Part shown: positions 32,717 to 42,453 of the stretch, in pieces
Layout of the letters: every line of letters starts with the position of its first letter
Position numbering within the stretch: the first letter of the stretch is position 1
Assembly: GCF_028308085.1 (NCBI RefSeq)
Contig: NZ_JAQMFS010000055.1
Coordinates: forward strand, 1-64,000
Origin: Gemella haemolysans
GTDB taxonomy: Bacteria > Bacillota > Bacilli > Staphylococcales > Gemellaceae
DNA length: 64,000 bases
Reading direction: 5' to 3'
The notes under the pieces: model-generated
What the model saw: only the letters and a program-made list of their open reading frames with translations
Databases searched by the model: none
What the model was told of the DNA's origin: nothing
Translations under genes and position numbers: made by a program

Positions 32717-35341
32717 TTATTTTTTATTTTTAACCTTATTTTTAGGTACTCGTTTTGCTGAACCTATATTCCAAACTGTCTCTTCTTGTGAGGCAATTTC
32801 TTTATAGATATTAGCATTACTTATTTCTGTAGCAGCTTTAGCTTCTACTGCTTTTTTTTCAACTAATTTTGGTTCATTTCTTTTTACTTCAGGTGTTGTT
32901 TTACTCACTTGATTATTTATAGATAATCCTGTAGTTGATATACCAACTGGTTTATTTGAATTTTCAGCTGTATTACGTGTTGCTGAACCATATACAGAAG
33001 AATATACTGGAGATGGTTTAAATTTACCTACACTACGTGATTTAGGAGTGATAGTATTTGAACTCATCATTTGACTTGTTACTGATTTAGTCGATGTAGA
33101 AATTCCTGATGAAGAATATTTTTCAAAAATTGCATCAAGTATTTTTTGATTATTTTCAATTTTTTCTTTACTTACTGGTCTATATCCATAATCTACAGTT
33201 TTATATTCACCTAACTTAGTTCCATTACCTTTATCAAAGTACTCAGAGACATCATTAGTGTATAATTTTTCTGTATAATCTATTCCGCGTTCAACTTCTT
33301 CAACTTGTTCACTTTCTTCGTGAGCTTTAGCATCTTCTACTCTCTTCTCAACTACTTCTTTAGGAACAACTTTTTCGTCTGTGAATTTATCTACATCATT
33401 AGCTTTTTTAATAATCTTATTATTAGGTGATACTTCTCTTATTAAGCTATCAATATTTACTGAATCTGCAGATTCTTCAAGATAGTTTTGTTCTTCTAAC
33501 TCTTCGATTTCATCTTCATTTAAATGATAATCACTGTAACCAGAAAGTCTATCTTTTTTAACTTCTTTAATTTCTTCGTAATCTTCAACTTCAATGTCTT
33601 CTATTTTAGCCGCTTCTTGAACTAAATCAACATAAGTTTCTTCTTGTTTTTCTTTCTTAAGGTCAGCTAAATTTTCATTAAGTTCTTCTATTTCAGGAAG
33701 AGTTTCTTCTTTTCTTGGAGAAACATCAATATTCTCAGTTTTAATAAGCTCATCTAAGGCCGTTCTTTCTTGAGTATTTTCAGATTTCTTACCTTCATAT
33801 AAACCTTTTCTGAAGTTTTCAACTTCTTCGCTAGATTCTTGGCTTTCTTCGAATCTTTCACCAACAAGTTTTTTACTTACTCTATCGATATCATCTTCGA
33901 ATAAATCTTCATTTCCTTCTAACACATCATGTACAGAAGTATATTTTAATTTTTCACGACGGCTTCCTTCCGCATCAAGTTCTCTTACTTCAAGTGCTGG
34001 AGCTTCTTTCTCGTGAGTTTTACTTTCTTTTTCACGAATTTCATCAAAAATTCCATCTAATTTTTCGTTTTTCTTAACGTATAGTGGATTATCTTTTTCG
34101 ATTTTATCGCTTCTTCTCTCTAAAGAATTAAAGTTTTCTTCAAATTCTTTACGAGCTTCTTTATTTTTAGTAACTCTTTCTTCTTGAACTTGAGTTTCCT
34201 CTTGAGTTTGACCTTTGAATGAAGTAGCTACTTCTTGTTTTAATTCACTACTATCCTTCCCTAGTACTACACTATCTCCAAGTTCATCAATCTTGTGGTC
34301 TTGTTTTAATCTCTTAGTACGAACAGCTGCAAGCGTTGGGTGTTTTCTTCTTGTTGGTTTCTCATCAAAGATATCAACGTCAGTTATCTCAGAATTTGTA
34401 ACACCAAGTTTCTTCAATGCATCTCCTAAGTCTGTAACTGTTCCAGCTGAAGCTTTCTCTTCTTTTTCTTCATATTTTGTAATATCAATTTCTTCAAATT
34501 TAGCCTCTTCTTTAACTTCATCTACAAACTCAATCTCAAGTTCTTCTTCGGGTTCAGAATCAAATCTTTCAACAGATACTTGAGGTTTTTTCTTAACTGG
34601 AGTTTCCTCTTCGTATTCTTCTTCCTCATAATCATCTAATACCGCTTCTAACTCTTCTTGATCAATCTCATCTTCACTTACGTTAAACAATTTATCTTTA
34701 AGCCTTGAAAAGAATCCTACTTTTTTATCTTCTTCGTATTCTTCCTCGTCTTCATAATCTTCAAAGTCTTCTTCTTTTGCTACTCTTGATTGTTCTTTTT
34801 TAGCTAGTTTAGCTTTTTCTTTTTGTTCGCGTTTTTGGCGTTCTAGATATGTTTTATAATCTTCAGCCTCATCATCTTTATCTTCTTCAAGAAGCTCTTC
34901 ATCTAGGAAATCATCATCTAATTCTTCATCATTTTGTTTAAATAAATTCTTAAATTTAGTGAAGAATCCAGTTTCTTTTTTAGATTTTCTCTCTTGTTCG
35001 AAGTCTACTTCATAATCATCATCTTCGAATTTATCTATTTCAAAATCCTCAAGGTTTACTTCTTCATAGTCTTCAAATTTCTCTTGAGTTTTCTCTCTTT
35101 TTCTTCTGTTTCCAAAATCTGATTCAAACTCATCTTCTTCAAATGTTCTCTTAGATTTTCTAGAACTAAAGTCTATTTCAAAATCTTCTTCATCTTCATA
35201 ATAGACTCTTTCTTTTCTCTTGTTTTCAGTTCTTCTTTCCCTAGTTTCTAAAGAACTTTCTTTCTTTTCTTTACGCGATATCTCTTCTTCGAATATCTCA
35301 TCTTCATCTTCTTCTAAAAACCACTTTTTCCAATTAACCAT
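32717..35341 (-). CDS. Very acidic, low-complexity cytoplasmic protein at the SftA (ytpS) position
   Basis: An 874-aa protein dominated by Glu, Asp and Lys, with no signal peptide, membrane helix or Walker motif. It begins VNWKKWFLEEDEDE. Two internal modules repeat the pattern of an aromatic-basic helix followed by an acidic run: GFFTKFKNLFKQNDEELDDD (near 128) and GFFSRLKDKLFNVSEDEIDQ (near 213). Near residues 773-785 is KFKPSPVYSSVYG, similar to a short motif I associate with N-terminal parts of FtsK/SftA translocases. The gene follows ytpQ-ytpR, where Bacillus has the translocase gene sftA (ytpS), but the motor domain is absent. A cell-division linker role is inference. Start at 35341 (SD AGGAGGTG); a GTG three codons upstream is rejected. 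Confidence 0.7.
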   Translation of the reverse strand: MVNWKKWFLEEDEDEIFEEEISRKEKKESSLETRERRTENKRKERVYYEDEEDFEIDFSSRKSKRTFEEDEFESDFGNRRKREKTQEKFEDYEEVNLEDFEIDKFEDDDYEVDFEQERKSKKETGFFTKFKNLFKQNDEELDDDFLDEELLEEDKDDEAEDYKTYLERQKREQKEKAKLAKKEQSRVAKEEDFEDYEDEEEYEEDKKVGFFSRLKDKLFNVSEDEIDQEELEAVLDDYEEEEYEEETPVKKKPQVSVERFDSEPEEELEIEFVDEVKEEAKFEEIDITKYEEKEEKASAGTVTDLGDALKKLGVTNSEITDVDIFDEKPTRRKHPTLAAVRTKRLKQDHKIDELGDSVVLGKDSSELKQEVATSFKGQTQEETQVQEERVTKNKEARKEFEENFNSLERRSDKIEKDNPLYVKKNEKLDGIFDEIREKESKTHEKEAPALEVRELDAEGSRREKLKYTSVHDVLEGNEDLFEDDIDRVSKKLVGERFEESQESSEEVENFRKGLYEGKKSENTQERTALDELIKTENIDVSPRKEETLPEIEELNENLADLKKEKQEETYVDLVQEAAKIEDIEVEDYEEIKEVKKDRLSGYSDYHLNEDEIEELEEQNYLEESADSVNIDSLIREVSPNNKIIKKANDVDKFTDEKVVPKEVVEKRVEDAKAHEESEQVEEVERGIDYTEKLYTNDVSEYFDKGNGTKLGEYKTVDYGYRPVSKEKIENNQKILDAIFEKYSSSGISTSTKSVTSQMMSSNTITPKSRSVGKFKPSPVYSSVYGSATRNTAENSNKPVGISTTGLSINNQVSKTTPEVKRNEPKLVEKKAVEAKAATEISNANIYKEIASQEETVWNIGSAKRVPKNKVKNKK

Positions 35342-35365
35342 ACTATACACCTCCTAAGTTAGATT

Positions 35366-35971
35366 TTATTCAAGATTCAAATCTTTCACTCGAGTTCCTA
35401 CTTTAGTATCGGCACCTAATACTAAAATTCCTCGTGCTTCTTCTTGTGGTAATCCTAATTCACGTTTTGAACATAGCATTCCGTTTGATTCTACACCACG
35501 TAATTTTGATTTTTTAATTAATAAACCACTTGGCATCATCGCACCACTTAATGCTACAACAACTTTTTGACCTGCTTCTACATTAGGAGCTCCACAGACA
35601 ATTTGTAATGTCTCATCTTCACTAACTTTTACTTCCGTTACTTTTAGCTTATCAGCATCTGGGTGTTTTTCACAAGTTAAAACTTCTCCAACTACGAAGA
35701 AATCGTCATTGTTTCCTTCTAAATCAATTTTGATTCCATTTTTTTCTAAACGTTTTTGAAGAATTTCTTTTTGTTCTTCTGTTAAATCAATACTTCCTTC
35801 TCCATCTAATTTCAAGTTTTCAACATTAAAAATATTTAACCCAACTAAAGCACCATTTTCATCTTTAATTAGAGTGATATTTTTTTTCTCCTCATATGTT
35901 ACCTCTTCTTTACTTTGAATAGTAATTAATAATGTTTCTCCTAACATTTTCTTATTGTAAAAAAATAACAT
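35366..35971 (-). CDS. ytpR: YtpR-family tRNA-binding-domain protein
   Basis: A 201-aa protein with a C-terminal EMAP/PheT-N-like OB fold (about 90-198: [54 protein letters not shown]). It resembles the N terminus of the phenylalanyl-tRNA synthetase beta chain but stands alone, as in Bacillus YtpR. The function is not settled; tRNA or other RNA binding is expected. It lies between ytpQ and the acidic protein gene, 24 bases upstream of the latter's start. Confidence 0.88.
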   Translation of the reverse strand: MLFFYNKKMLGETLLITIQSKEEVTYEEKKNITLIKDENGALVGLNIFNVENLKLDGEGSIDLTEEQKEILQKRLEKNGIKIDLEGNNDDFFVVGEVLTCEKHPDADKLKVTEVKVSEDETLQIVCGAPNVEAGQKVVVALSGAMMPSGLLIKKSKLRGVESNGMLCSKRELGLPQEEARGILVLGADTKVGTRVKDLNLE

Positions 35972-36008
35972 GACTCTCTCTCCTATACTTAATTTTAATT
36001 TTTTAAAG

Positions 36009-36809
36009 TTATTCTACAAAAATAAAATAACTCTCTAGTTCTTTTCCATCATATTTAAATGTAATTGTTGTTATTGGCACAAGACCTTCCGTAAAAAAAT
36101 GAACCATCATTTTTTGCAAAATTTCTAAGCCCTGTTTATTATTTATATCTGCGATAATTAACGTATCTTGATGTGGCAAGCCGACATAAAATGAATCACC
36201 TATTTTCTTATAGAAATAATCTAATACATTCTTATCAAATATTCTAGCTCCATCATAACCATCTTTTGCATTTAGGAAATAAAATCTATTCCCTGCAACT
36301 TCATCCACATTATACTTAAGTGGTAAGTTCTCTAAATTGTTTTTAGCAACTTCTAAAACTTCTTGCTTATTTTTTGAGAATTTATCTAAAAAACTACTGT
36401 CTAGCAATTTATAGCCATCTTTAAAATCATACGCTAAATAAATTTTAGTTTCATTTGTATGTTCAAAACTAACAAGATCTTTCTCGTTATCTTTGTTAAA
36501 ACTGCTAGCTCTTACTACGGGATAAATATTTTTCAATAATTGTTCTTCATTAATATTATCTAAAGAAACACTTGTTTGTGCACTGAAATTTTCTACTATA
36601 TAGTAGACAAACTCTTCTATTTTTTTATCCCCTTTGCTAGTTTTCTTATCTCCTAGCTTTCTGACAAAACTATCTATATCTATTTTTGCACGACGATTTT
36701 CATACTCTAAAATAAAAACACTATTATCTTTTTCTCGTCGTTCGTGAATTTTTAAAGTAGGTAGTTTTTCTATTATTTTTTCAAATATATAATCTCTTGT
36801 ATAAGACAT
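36009..36809 (-). CDS. ytpQ: DUF1444-family protein (YtpQ-like)
   Basis: A 266-aa soluble protein matching the YtpQ/DUF1444 family ([18 protein letters not shown] at the start, [43 protein letters not shown]). Its biochemical role is unknown. The start at 36809 follows TTGGAGGC; the ATG at 36869 is too far upstream and lacks an SD. First gene of the ytpQ-ytpR-acidic-protein set, an order shared with Bacillus. Confidence 0.85.
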   Translation of the reverse strand: MSYTRDYIFEKIIEKLPTLKIHERREKDNSVFILEYENRRAKIDIDSFVRKLGDKKTSKGDKKIEEFVYYIVENFSAQTSVSLDNINEEQLLKNIYPVVRASSFNKDNEKDLVSFEHTNETKIYLAYDFKDGYKLLDSSFLDKFSKNKQEVLEVAKNNLENLPLKYNVDEVAGNRFYFLNAKDGYDGARIFDKNVLDYFYKKIGDSFYVGLPHQDTLIIADINNKQGLEILQKMMVHFFTEGLVPITTITFKYDGKELESYFIFVE

Positions 36810-36929
36810 ATTGCCTCCAATTTGTGTATAATATGGCAACTTAATTATATCATATTTATTTGTATTCAATCAACATAAATAGGGAATATATACAAATATT
36901 ATTCACTTTTTTACACTTTAGTTATTTAA

Positions 36930-36958
36930 TTGCAGCTTACTCTTTTATTTGTTATAAT
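36930..36958 (+). promoter_or_regulatory. sigma-A promoter of the 86-aa membrane protein
   Basis: TTGCAG (36930-36935), 17-base spacer, TATAAT (36953-36958). It leads to a transcript with SD AGGAGG at 36975. Confidence 0.75.
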
Positions 36959-36986
36959 TTTATATATAAAACTTAGGAGGAATTTT

Positions 36987-37247
36987 GTGAATAACGAAGC
37001 TAAAAAAGCTGAATTATTGGAAAAATACAATAATTGGGCAAAAAAAAATAAACAACGCTTGTTAATTTCTGTTGTTGTTTACTTAATAATAATTTTATTA
37101 AATTTCATATTTTTAAAAAATAATAAAATTACTATTCTTTCTTCTTTATTATTTTTTACTTATGCTATTTATGTATTTTCATTAATTTGGTTTATAAATA
37201 ATAAACTTATTATGAATATTGATTCTATAGATTTTGATATAAAATAA
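36987..37247 (+). CDS. Small two-helix membrane protein of unknown function
   Basis: An 86-aa protein starting at GTG 36987 behind AGGAGGAATTTT; a TTG further upstream is part of the promoter and is not the start. A charged N terminus (NNEAKKAELLEKYNNWAKKNKQR) leads into two hydrophobic helices (about 25-44 and 50-70) and an acidic tail (NIDSIDFDIK). No family recognised. Own promoter and terminator; convergent with the peptide transporter. Confidence 0.65.
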   Translation: MNNEAKKAELLEKYNNWAKKNKQRLLISVVVYLIIILLNFIFLKNNKITILSSLLFFTYAIYVFSLIWFINNKLIMNIDSIDFDIK

Positions 37248-37292
37248 ACTGACTTAAATTAATCACTTTCGATTATTTAAGTCAGTCTTTTT
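37247..37292. terminator. Bidirectional terminator
   Basis: Stem ACTGACTTAAAT / ATTTAAGTCAGT extended by an AATC/GATT pairing, with CTTTTTATTT on the plus side. Confidence 0.8.
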
Positions 37293-37297
37293 ATTTA

Positions 37298-38719
37298 TTA
37301 AGCTTGTTGTACTTCTAGCTCTTCTTCATCTTCTTTTCCAATTTTATCAAGAGCCATAATTTTCTCTAATGGATTAGCTATGATAAATAGCAGCACACCT
37401 AATACTCCCATAATTATTGCAATTATAGTTAATACTTTTTCATAACCCCAAGTTTCAGTCCAACCTACTGTTTTACCTGTAATCCATGAAGATACAACAT
37501 ATGTGAAATACCACATCGCCATAGACATAGCAGCGAATTTTTTAGGTAATAATTTACTGAACAATGCCATACCAATTGGTGATACTAGTAATTCCCCTAC
37601 TGTCAGTACGAAGTATCCACCTAGTACGTACCAAATACTCATTTTTATTGATCCATCTAGTTTCCCACCTAATGATTGAAGTCCTAGTACAAAACATACA
37701 AATCCTAAACCAGTTAGTAGCATACCCCAACCCATTTTCGTAGCAACTTTCCAGTCATTATTTTTTTCTGCTTTTTTCATCCAGAACCATCCAAATATTG
37801 GAGCAAGTACTATACATAAAAATCCGTTGAATGAAACTAACCAAGTAATCGGCATATCAAATCCTAAGACATTTAAATTTACAAGCTCATCTGTCATAAG
37901 AGTAATTGTTGTTTGTGTTTGGAAATACGCTGACCAGAAAACTGTAGAGAATACAAAAATTATAACGGCAGCATATAAACGACCTTTATCATATTTAGAT
38001 CCTTTTAAGTCTTCTTTATTTTCTTCAGCAGATTCATGTTTATTTTTACCAACTGGATATCTTCCTGAATCACCTAGTAATTTATTTTTACCAAATGTAA
38101 ATAATAGGAATGTAATAAATAAACAGATAGAAACCATTAAGAACGCTGGTGTAAATCCGTAAACCGCGATTTTACCATCTGCTCCTTTTGTAGCTCCCCA
38201 ATCTTGGTAAATTAGACCACCGATAATTGGACCAAGTAAGCTTCCGATATTTACGAAAGTATAGAATATACTATATGCAGCATCTTTCATAGATACTTGT
38301 TTTTCATCATATAATTCCCCTACAATAGCTGATAGGTTACCACGGAAGAATGCTCCAGCAATCGAGTTAATAATTACCCCTATTAAGAAGACGTAGAATC
38401 TACCATGAGCAAATGCAGTGAACAGTGTCCCTATCGAGTTAAATAGAATACCGAACTGAATTGCACGTTGCATACCAATGTATTTATCAGTTAAATATGC
38501 CCCAAGAAGTGGTAAAAGCGAACCAATTGTTCCTAGATAAGCCATTACGTCCCCTGCGAATGTTTTATCTAACCCTAATCCACCTTGTTCTACAGAATAA
38601 GTATAAAATAATATTAAAAAACCTGATGTTGCGTATGATGCGTAACTCTGAATGGCTATCATTACATTAATAAGCCAAAGCCCCTTAGGATGCTTAAATT
38701 TCTGAGAATTTTTTACCAT
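37298..38719 (-). CDS. POT/PTR-family proton-coupled oligopeptide symporter
   Basis: A 473-aa transporter for di- and tripeptides (DtpT-like). N-terminal helix with IAIQSYASYATSGFLILFYTY; helix 2-3 loop GAYLTDKYIGMQ; the family signature FYTFVNIGSLLGPIIGG (near residues 148-164) is clear. About 14 helices with two extra central ones. The E-x-x-E-x-F/Y motif of helix 1 seems modified. SD AGGAGG before the start. It complements the Opp system at 43-48 kb in peptide supply. Confidence 0.9.
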   Translation of the reverse strand: MVKNSQKFKHPKGLWLINVMIAIQSYASYATSGFLILFYTYSVEQGGLGLDKTFAGDVMAYLGTIGSLLPLLGAYLTDKYIGMQRAIQFGILFNSIGTLFTAFAHGRFYVFLIGVIINSIAGAFFRGNLSAIVGELYDEKQVSMKDAAYSIFYTFVNIGSLLGPIIGGLIYQDWGATKGADGKIAVYGFTPAFLMVSICLFITFLLFTFGKNKLLGDSGRYPVGKNKHESAEENKEDLKGSKYDKGRLYAAVIIFVFSTVFWSAYFQTQTTITLMTDELVNLNVLGFDMPITWLVSFNGFLCIVLAPIFGWFWMKKAEKNNDWKVATKMGWGMLLTGLGFVCFVLGLQSLGGKLDGSIKMSIWYVLGGYFVLTVGELLVSPIGMALFSKLLPKKFAAMSMAMWYFTYVVSSWITGKTVGWTETWGYEKVLTIIAIIMGVLGVLLFIIANPLEKIMALDKIGKEDEEELEVQQA

Positions 38720-38985
38720 ATTAACAACCTCCTTTTCTACTTTATACTTTTATTTTAACAAACCTAAACCCTTGATACAACTGTTTTTTAAAAGGATAAC
38801 AAACATTATACACCTCCTAGTTCGAATACAAAATAATATTTAAAAATATAAAGTTAATATCTTTTATGTTAAGTACAAAAATCAAATTAACCACGTTTAA
38901 AAACAGTAAAATATTTAGTTAAGATTTATTATCAATAAATATAAAATTTCATATTAATTATTTTTAGTTCTATAAAGAAAAAAAC
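38720..38985. other. Intergenic region between divergent transporters
   Basis: AT-rich; holds the minus-strand leader of the peptide symporter and ends in the promoter of the Bcr/CflA gene. No repeat or RNA is apparent. Confidence 0.5.
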
Positions 38986-39024
38986 TTACGAAAAAAATTT
39001 TTTTATGCTATAATACGTAGCATA
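38986..39024 (+). promoter_or_regulatory. Promoter of the Bcr/CflA pump with overlapping inverted repeat
   Basis: Extended -10 TGCTATAAT (39006-39014), with TTACGA 17 bases upstream (38986-38991). A perfect inverted repeat TATGCTA-taatacg-TAGCATA (39004-39024) covers the -10 and start site, a likely operator for a repressor that would block RNA polymerase. Confidence 0.55.
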
Positions 39025-39048
39025 TTTCAAAAATCGAAAGGAATCAAT

Positions 39049-40212
39049 ATGACATTAAAAAGAAATTCTAAATTATTTTTAATTCTATTTTTAGGAACTT
39101 TATCGGCTTTTGGGCCATTTGTTACAGACTTATATTTACCAGCATTGCCTACTATGACATCATTCTTCAATGCTAGTACCTCAACAATTCAACTTACTCT
39201 AACAGGTAGTATGGTTGGTCTTGCATTAGGGCAATTGCTTATTGGACCTATCAGCGATAAATATGGACGTAAAAATCCATTAATAATAAGCTTAGTTATA
39301 TATTTAATAAGTACACTAGCTATTATTATCTTTCCGAATGTTTACGCAATGATAACATTGAGATTTATCCAAGGTGTTTCTTCTGCAGGCGCTGTAGTTA
39401 TTTCTCGTGCTATTTCTACTGATTTATATCATGGACGTGAACTAGCTGCATTCTTTGCGTTACTTATGGCAGTTAATGGATTAGCACCTATATTTTCTCC
39501 TATATTAGGGAGTCTATTACTTCAACTTACAGACTGGCGCGGAATATTCGTAACTCTTGCTGTAATAGGTATTATCTTATTAGTTGTAAGTTTCAAATTC
39601 CATGAATCACTAGAGTCTAATAAACGTTTGAATCTTCCAATAACTAAAACTTATTACTCAATCATCCTAGTCGCAAAAAATAAACTGTTCTTTTCCCTAG
39701 TTATTATCCAAGGATTCGCCTTAGCTGCAATGTTTGCATATATAGCTGCATCTCCATTTATCTTACAAACACACTATAATTTAACTCCATTGATGTACAG
39801 TTTGTATTTTGGTCTTAATGGTTTTGCTATAGTTTTAGGTAGTAAAAGCGCTGGTAACTTTAAAGAAAAAAATAGTATCAAACTTGGATTATCACTTATG
39901 CTAGCAGTTAGTATATATCTAGCAATCGTTTTAACATTAACGTTACCTTTCCTATTCATTGAAGCTGGATTTTTCCTTCTTCTACTGGGGCTAGGTTTCA
40001 TATTACCTGCTGGTTCTGCTATTGCTATGAGTTTAGAACGTGAGCGTGCTGGTAGCGCATCTGCATTCTTTGGATTCGTGCCATTTTTCTTAGGTGGTGT
40101 CGTTTCACCTCTAGTAGGAATTGGTAATATCTTCCACTCTAGTGCAATTGCAATCGTGATTTGTTCTGTAATATCTTTTGTAACATTCAAATTAGTTGAA
40201 AAGAGAATATAA
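39049..40212 (+). CDS. Bcr/CflA-family drug-resistance MFS transporter
   Basis: A 387-aa, 12-helix drug:H+ antiporter. The helix 1 signature GPFVTDLYLPALPTM and the A-motif GPISDKYGRKNP between helices 2 and 3 are typical of Bcr/CflA; PLSP-like SPLVG occurs near the end. SD AAAGGAAT before ATG. Single gene with its own promoter. Substrates are not deducible. Confidence 0.88.
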   Translation: MTLKRNSKLFLILFLGTLSAFGPFVTDLYLPALPTMTSFFNASTSTIQLTLTGSMVGLALGQLLIGPISDKYGRKNPLIISLVIYLISTLAIIIFPNVYAMITLRFIQGVSSAGAVVISRAISTDLYHGRELAAFFALLMAVNGLAPIFSPILGSLLLQLTDWRGIFVTLAVIGIILLVVSFKFHESLESNKRLNLPITKTYYSIILVAKNKLFFSLVIIQGFALAAMFAYIAASPFILQTHYNLTPLMYSLYFGLNGFAIVLGSKSAGNFKEKNSIKLGLSLMLAVSIYLAIVLTLTLPFLFIEAGFFLLLLGLGFILPAGSAIAMSLERERAGSASAFFGFVPFFLGGVVSPLVGIGNIFHSSAIAIVICSVISFVTFKLVEKRI

Positions 40213-40217
40213 AATTA

Positions 40218-40290
40218 AAAATCTAAGTTGTAAAAAAAGGATGAACTCTGCTTTAAAGACGAGTTCATCCTCTATGACTTAGATTTTCTT
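40218..40290 (+). terminator. Nested-hairpin terminator of the Bcr/CflA gene
   Basis: Outer stem AAATCTAAGT / ACTTAGATTT encloses an inner stem GGATGAACTC / GAGTTCATCC, followed by TCTTTAT. Confidence 0.7.
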
Positions 40291-40303
40291 TATATAATTT
40301 TTA

Positions 40304-40334
40304 AAAAAAGACGATCAAGTGATCGCCTTTTTGT
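40304..40334 (-). terminator. Terminator of the RpfB-like gene
   Basis: Minus-strand stem AAAGGCGATCA / TGATCGTCTTT followed by TTTT, just past the stop codon. Confidence 0.75.
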
Positions 40335-40339
40335 TTATA

Positions 40340-41380
40340 TTATCTCATTCCCCAAGCTGCTAAACCTTGCGCTTTGTATGCACGAGTAGCTGCATTGATT
40401 TGGTCTTGAACTGTTGCTGTAGATCCCCATCCTGGCATAGTTTGGAATAATCCACTAGCTCCTGAAGCATTTCTAGCATTTACTTGTCCGTTTGATTCAC
40501 GTGCAATAATGTGTTCCCAAGTTGAAGCTGAAACTCCTGTACGACGAGCCATCTCTTGAGCTGCTGCCGCTCCTTCTGCTCCTGCAGTATTACCATTTGA
40601 TAATCTTACTGAACCACCAGCTGATGAATATGATTGAGCTGGAGTTGATTGAGCTAAGTATGATTGGCTTGAAGCAGCTGATTGACTAGCTGATTTTTGT
40701 TGATCTGCTGGACGTTGTTTAGTTCCTACTACAACTACTTTAGTTGTTGCTTCTGTAAGTACTTTTTCTGAAACAACTTCTCTAGAGACTTCTTTTCCGT
40801 TTTCTCTTACAACATTATAAGTTACTTCTTTTTCTCCATTTTTACCTTCAACTTTAGTAACTTTTTCATCTACATATTTAGAATCATCTTTTTCTTCTTT
40901 TGTTTCAAATTTGATTTCTTCTTTTTTAACTTCTGTAGCTTTTCCATCTCTTACGATTTTAATAGTATCAACTGTTGCTACTTCTTTATTTAAATCTGAT
41001 GTTACTCTATCGTTTTCTCCAAGAGTAATGTTTAATTCTTTTAAGATATCTCCAACTTTTTTGTAAGTAGTTTTTCTTACTGTAGTTGTATTACCATCAA
41101 CGATTGTTATTTCATGGGCTTTATAGATGTTAATAGTTTCCCCACCGTTTACTTTTGTATCTAGTCCTGGTTCTACTCTATCATCTGCTCCAAAAGGAAT
41201 ATCATTAGCAATAAGAACTTCTCTTACTGTTCCTTTTTTAGCTTTTAGCTCAACTTTGCTTCCGTTATCTAAACTTACGGCGAAAACATTGTGCCCTGTA
41301 TATTCTTCCGCTACTACGAAAGCTCCTGATAATAATAATCCTGATGTTGCTGCTGCTGCAATAATTCTACCTAATTTCAT
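40340..41380 (-). CDS. Secreted DUF348-DUF348-G5-transglycosylase protein (YabE/RpfB-like)
   Basis: A 346-aa exported protein: signal peptide ([19 protein letters not shown]); two DUF348 units (about 35-85 and 90-140, each with a [13 protein letters not shown] or [10 protein letters not shown] core and an ending in xVDTIKIVR); a G5 domain (about 150-225); a Ser/Gln-rich linker; and a lytic-transglycosylase-like end with catalytic-type Glu in IIARESNGQ and [14 protein letters not shown], as in IsaA/SceD proteins. It occupies the yabE place after tatD, but YabE ends in a 3D domain, so the catalytic part differs. The architecture is that of resuscitation-promoting factor RpfB. Start at 41380 preferred over a TTG at 41392. 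Confidence 0.85.
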   Translation of the reverse strand: MKLGRIIAAAATSGLLLSGAFVVAEEYTGHNVFAVSLDNGSKVELKAKKGTVREVLIANDIPFGADDRVEPGLDTKVNGGETINIYKAHEITIVDGNTTTVRKTTYKKVGDILKELNITLGENDRVTSDLNKEVATVDTIKIVRDGKATEVKKEEIKFETKEEKDDSKYVDEKVTKVEGKNGEKEVTYNVVRENGKEVSREVVSEKVLTEATTKVVVVGTKQRPADQQKSASQSAASSQSYLAQSTPAQSYSSAGGSVRLSNGNTAGAEGAAAAQEMARRTGVSASTWEHIIARESNGQVNARNASGASGLFQTMPGWGSTATVQDQINAATRAYKAQGLAAWGMR

Positions 41381-41384
41381 TCTA

Positions 41385-42173
41385 TTAATCAATCTCCTTT
41401 TTATCTTCTAATCCGAACAACGTACATGCATTATTAAATGTTTGTTTTGTTAGTTGTTCATACGACATTTCTTTAAGATCTGCAATTTCTTGTGCTACAT
41501 AATGCACATATGCAGGTTCATTTCTTTTTCCTCTATATGGTGTTGGTGTTAAATACGGACAATCCGTTTCAATTAACAACTTATCTAATGGACAAGCTTT
41601 TGCTACTTCTTTAGGTGTCTTCGCATTTTTAAATGTTACTGGACCTCCTAATGAAATGTAGAAGTTCTCTTTTAGCATAATATTCATGCTTTCTACAGAA
41701 CCAGAAAAGCTGTGCATTATTCCACCGATTTCACTAGCTTTTTCTTCTTGAAGTATTTGTATTGTGTCCGCCATAGCATCACGTGTGTGAATTACTATCG
41801 GTTTATTTACTTCTTTGGCTAGTTGAATTTGTCTTCTAAATACTTCTTTTTGAACATCTTTTGGACTTTTATCCCAATGATAATCTAAACCAATCTCACC
41901 GATTGCTACTACCTTATCATTTGTTAAAGCAATATTTTTTATCATTTCATATTTTTCTTCTGTGAAATCTATTGCTTCTACTGGGTGCCAACCAACTGTT
42001 AAATATAAAAAGTCATATTTAGCTGTGATTTCCAGTGCTTTTTCTATACTTTTATCGTCGAAACCAACTATGTTTATTAATTTCACCCCCGCTTCTTTCG
42101 CACGGGCAATAGTTTCTTCTAAGTCTTCTAAATAAGCATCATCATTTAGATGCGCATGCGTATCAAATAACAT
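41385..42173 (-). CDS. tatD: TatD-family metal-dependent deoxyribonuclease
   Basis: A 262-aa TIM-barrel hydrolase. Metal-binding motifs: [11 protein letters not shown] (start), GEIGLDYHW (near 92-100), [13 protein letters not shown] and ETDCPYLTP (near 203). The family has 3'-5' exonuclease activity and roles in DNA repair or turnover. It is next to the yabE-like gene (stop to start gap of only four bases), matching the Bacillus yabD-yabE order. rnmV and ksgA, which follow in Bacillus, are absent here. Confidence 0.93.
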   Translation of the reverse strand: MLFDTHAHLNDDAYLEDLEETIARAKEAGVKLINIVGFDDKSIEKALEITAKYDFLYLTVGWHPVEAIDFTEEKYEMIKNIALTNDKVVAIGEIGLDYHWDKSPKDVQKEVFRRQIQLAKEVNKPIVIHTRDAMADTIQILQEEKASEIGGIMHSFSGSVESMNIMLKENFYISLGGPVTFKNAKTPKEVAKACPLDKLLIETDCPYLTPTPYRGKRNEPAYVHYVAQEIADLKEMSYEQLTKQTFNNACTLFGLEDKKEID

Positions 42174-42389
42174 ACTACGCCTCCTTACTCCTATTAGTAT
42201 AACAAAACAAAGTTTCAGTAGAATATCTAAACTATTTCAATTATGTTACAATACTTTTTCAATTAAGATGAATATTGTTACTTCATACGTTTTCAGCGAT
42301 TTTTAGAGTGATTTGTTGTCTTTTTTCAACAATAATCTATAAATTTTTAATATTTAAATTTTACTGAATATATATTAATTTTTGTTAAA

Positions 42390-42446
42390 AAATAAAAACG
42401 ACTCAAATAATAAGATACATCAATTATCATTATCTAAAGTCGTTTT
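42390..42446 (-). terminator. Terminator of the ybaK-like gene
   Basis: Minus-strand AAAACGACT / AGTCGTTTT stem with a large AT-rich loop, followed by TATTTTT. Confidence 0.5.
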
Positions 42447-42453
42447 CTCTATT

